A model generated the notes under the pieces. That model was not told the origin of the DNA, made no database searches, and was given only the letters and a program-made list of their open reading frames with translations. Below, in pieces: positions 5,649 to 5,811 of a DNA stretch of 5,811 bases. How positions within the stretch are numbered: the stretch's first letter is position 1; each line of letters opens with the position of its first letter. The stretch is from Anaerolineae bacterium (lineage in GTDB: Bacteria; Chloroflexota; Anaerolineae; B4-G1; DUEL01), in contig JAFGOJ010000216.1 of the NCBI GenBank assembly GCA_016926575.1, positions 1 through 5,811 on the forward strand. The letters are read 5' to 3'. Both the position numbers and the translations under genes were made by a program.

Positions 5649-5677
5649 ATTTTACACCGGACTCTCTTTTTTCGCAA
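5649..5677 (-). promoter_or_regulatory. Sigma-70-type promoter of the nuoB-nuoCD-nuoI operon
   Basis: On the minus strand TTGCGA (plus-strand 5672-5677) is followed after exactly 17 bases by TAAAAT (5649-5654). These match the -35 and -10 consensus at four and five of six positions. Transcription would start near 5642, giving a leader of roughly 50 bases before the nuoB ATG. The surrounding DNA is AT-rich compared with the coding regions. This is sequence inference without transcription data. Confidence 0.6.
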
Positions 5678-5749
5678 CTGGGCTTTTTTCGGAATAGAGG
5701 CCATGATCACTGGGCTCACAACCGATGGGCGAAAATGGCTCCTGTCGTT

Positions 5750-5798
5750 GCGGGTCTCCTGACCCGCCGTTCCGCCCGGTCAGGAGACCGGGCGGAAC
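5750..5798. repeat. Twin perfect hairpins with a shared, inverted core
   Basis: The first hairpin is GCGGGTC-TCCT-GACCCGC (5750-5767, 7-bp stem). One base later the second runs from 5769 to 5798: GTTCCGCCCGGTC pairs with GACCGGGCGGAAC over 13 perfect bases around AGGA. The cores GGTCTCCTGACC (5753-5764) and GGTCAGGAGACC (5779-5790) are exact reverse complements, so the two hairpins could also pair with each other into one cruciform. No T-run follows on either strand. It lies upstream of the nuo promoter. I take it as a REP-like dispersed repeat or, less likely, a terminator of the next gene outside the window. Confidence 0.65.
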
Positions 5799-5811
5799 AA
5801 GAGGGACCGCC

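Noticed and set aside
5594..5719. N-terminal extension of NuoB to an ATG at 5719
   Set aside because: It would add 42 residues unlike NuoB, lacks a ribosome binding site and covers the likely promoter; the ATG at 5593 has a strong site and gives family length.

Overview
The window reads as a piece of a high-GC bacterial chromosome, most likely from a Chloroflexota (Anaerolineae or Caldilineae-type) lineage. This placement is inferred from a fused NuoC-NuoD subunit, a PSP1/RicT-type protein, and several short palindromic repeat elements of a kind I associate with that phylum. It was not tested by any search.

Right half (about 2665-5811, minus strand): a tight respiratory complex I operon, nuoB, nuoCD, nuoI. 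Consecutive genes overlap by one base (TGATG and TAATG), so translation is probably coupled. A good sigma-70-like promoter (TTGCGA, 17-bp spacer, TAAAAT) and a strong ribosome binding site precede nuoB. Together the three genes encode most of the membrane-facing peripheral arm: cluster N2 (NuoB), the quinone-chamber subunit (NuoCD) and the two-[4Fe-4S] NuoI. The membrane genes nuoA, nuoH and nuoJ-N and the NADH module nuoEFG are not beside them, so this is a split nuo locus. Upstream of the promoter lie two adjacent perfect hairpins sharing a 12-bp core.

Middle (about 1314-2665, minus strand): an 80-bp palindromic element flanked by 10-bp direct repeats starts at the nuoI stop codon. A small hairpin follows, then a complete PSP1-domain (RicT/YaaT-like) gene with all six motif cysteines. 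Twelve bases after it begins a GNAT acetyltransferase gene that loses its C-terminal third at about position 1331.

Left part (1 to about 1331): this looks like accessory DNA. At the edge is what may be the right end of an IS200/IS605-type element (a TnpB-tail-like peptide and a structured hairpin). Then come about 730 bases without a convincing gene, containing a 127-bp inverted-repeat element and a dense run of hairpins and palindromes. Next is a plus-strand gene for a 129-aa protein I do not recognise, then a short AT-rich stretch ending at the break in the acetyltransferase. The simplest reading is that insertion or rearrangement joined this block to the core chromosome and truncated the acetyltransferase.
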